Of a DNA stretch of 5,935 nucleotides, positions 5,435 to 5,935 are shown piece by piece. This DNA comes from Bacilli bacterium (GTDB lineage: Bacteria; Bacillota_I; Bacilli_A; RF39; UBA660). The stretch lies in NCBI GenBank assembly GCA_022801735.1, contig JAAWSW010000070.1, positions 1-5,935 on the forward strand, in the 5' to 3' direction. The notes beneath the pieces are model-generated. The model worked only from the letters and a program-made list of their open reading frames with translations. It was not told the origin of the DNA and did no database searches. The translations under genes and the position numbers were made by a program. The first letter of the stretch is position 1, and every line of letters begins with the position of its first letter.

Positions 5435-5935
5435 ATGACTAAAACATTAGAATTCATAAAAGCCAGTAACGATGGCATATTTAAAACATTATTTGGTGAT
5501 GAAAACAATAGAGACATATTAGAAAAACTATTAGAAGAAACCTTAAAAAGAAAAGTAAAAGTTCAAGAACTATTAATGCAAGATGTACCCAAAGAAAGTA
5601 TAGAAGAAAAAGATAAAACCTTAGATGTCTTAGTCCTATCAAACGGAGAAAAAATAAATATAGAACTAAACATAGGAACTTATGAAGGATTATATAATAG
5701 AAATGCCTGTTATATATTTAGTAAATATGTAGGATCAGTAAAACCTGGAGGAAGTTATAAAGAAATGGATAACTTTATCCAAATAAATTTAACAAGTGGC
5801 TTATTAAAAAGTAAGCCAGTAGTATCAAAGTATGAATTAATAGATATAAAAAGTAAAGAAAGATTCATAAAAAACTTAGAAATCTATGAATATAACCTAG
5901 ATAGGATAAAGGAGTTATGTTATAATGAAGGCAAG
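5435..5935 (+). CDS. PD-(D/E)XK nuclease-family transposase, Rpn/PDDEXK_2 type (3' end outside the window)
   Basis: The first 167 codons are in the window with no stop. AAAGGAG at 5422-5428 lies six bases before the ATG, so the start is firm. The N-terminus (FIKASNDGIFKTLFGDENNRDILEKLL) matches the opening of the TIGR01784-type proteins, with a conserved FKxLFG near 16-21. The nuclease core follows: LDVLVLSNGEK with D64, then INIELN with E77 and N79. In most relatives the last motif is E-x-Q, so N79 is a variant of the third catalytic position. Residues 84-120 (EGLYNRNACYIFSKYVGS, then NFIQINLT) are typical of the family. Such proteins occur in many copies in gut bacteria and are thought to promote RecA-independent recombination or act as stand-alone transposase-like nucleases. 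They usually lack terminal inverted repeats, and none is seen here. Family full length is about 270-330 residues, so roughly half is present. Confidence 0.85.
   Translation, partial: MTKTLEFIKASNDGIFKTLFGDENNRDILEKLLEETLKRKVKVQELLMQDVPKESIEEKDKTLDVLVLSNGEKINIELNIGTYEGLYNRNACYIFSKYVGSVKPGGSYKEMDNFIQINLTSGLLKSKPVVSKYELIDIKSKERFIKNLEIYEYNLDRIKELCYNEGK

Overview
The window is about 70 percent A+T or more, uses TGG for every tryptophan, and ends one gene in TGA, so it fits a very AT-rich Bacillota (Bacilli / Erysipelotrichia-like or an uncultured gut lineage) using genetic code 11 rather than the Mollicute code. A YunB homologue points to a spore-forming lineage or one descended from spore formers. 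No RNA gene, CRISPR array or complete insertion sequence is visible.

Left part (1-2528). Two membrane-anchored surface proteins of unknown function lie on the plus strand. The first (65-940) has a signal-anchor with a GYAAF motif, like SipW-dependent or RF39-type surface proteins, and a secreted C-terminal domain. The second (1185-2510) has one N-terminal membrane helix, a four-cysteine region and a tyrosine/tryptophan-rich ectodomain built from degenerate repeats. Each has its own ribosome binding site, and a weak terminator separates them. The second gene converges on a minus-strand gene, and one perfect 11-bp hairpin covers the ends of both.

Middle part (2527-5262). A two-CBS-domain protein (minus strand) is divergent from yunB across a 56-bp spacer that holds a perfect 12-bp palindrome. 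yunB is followed by an unrecognised lipoprotein with four tandem ~82-residue repeats, each carrying a DYDYD core, and then by yutD. A good promoter for the lipoprotein-yutD pair lies over the last codons of yunB, and a terminator follows yutD. In Bacillus subtilis yunB and yutD also lie in one neighbourhood, with lytH and lipA between them. Here a repeat lipoprotein occupies that interval.

Right part (5263-5935). A leader region holds a seven-codon micro-ORF with a good ribosome binding site, and its stop codon lies in a perfect 10-bp hairpin. It precedes the 5' part of a PD-(D/E)XK nuclease-family transposase (Rpn/PDDEXK_2 type), which runs off the window.

The best candidates for something undescribed are the four-repeat DYDYD lipoprotein tied to yutD, the WS/YRY-repeat membrane protein, and the micro-ORF/hairpin leader of the nuclease gene.
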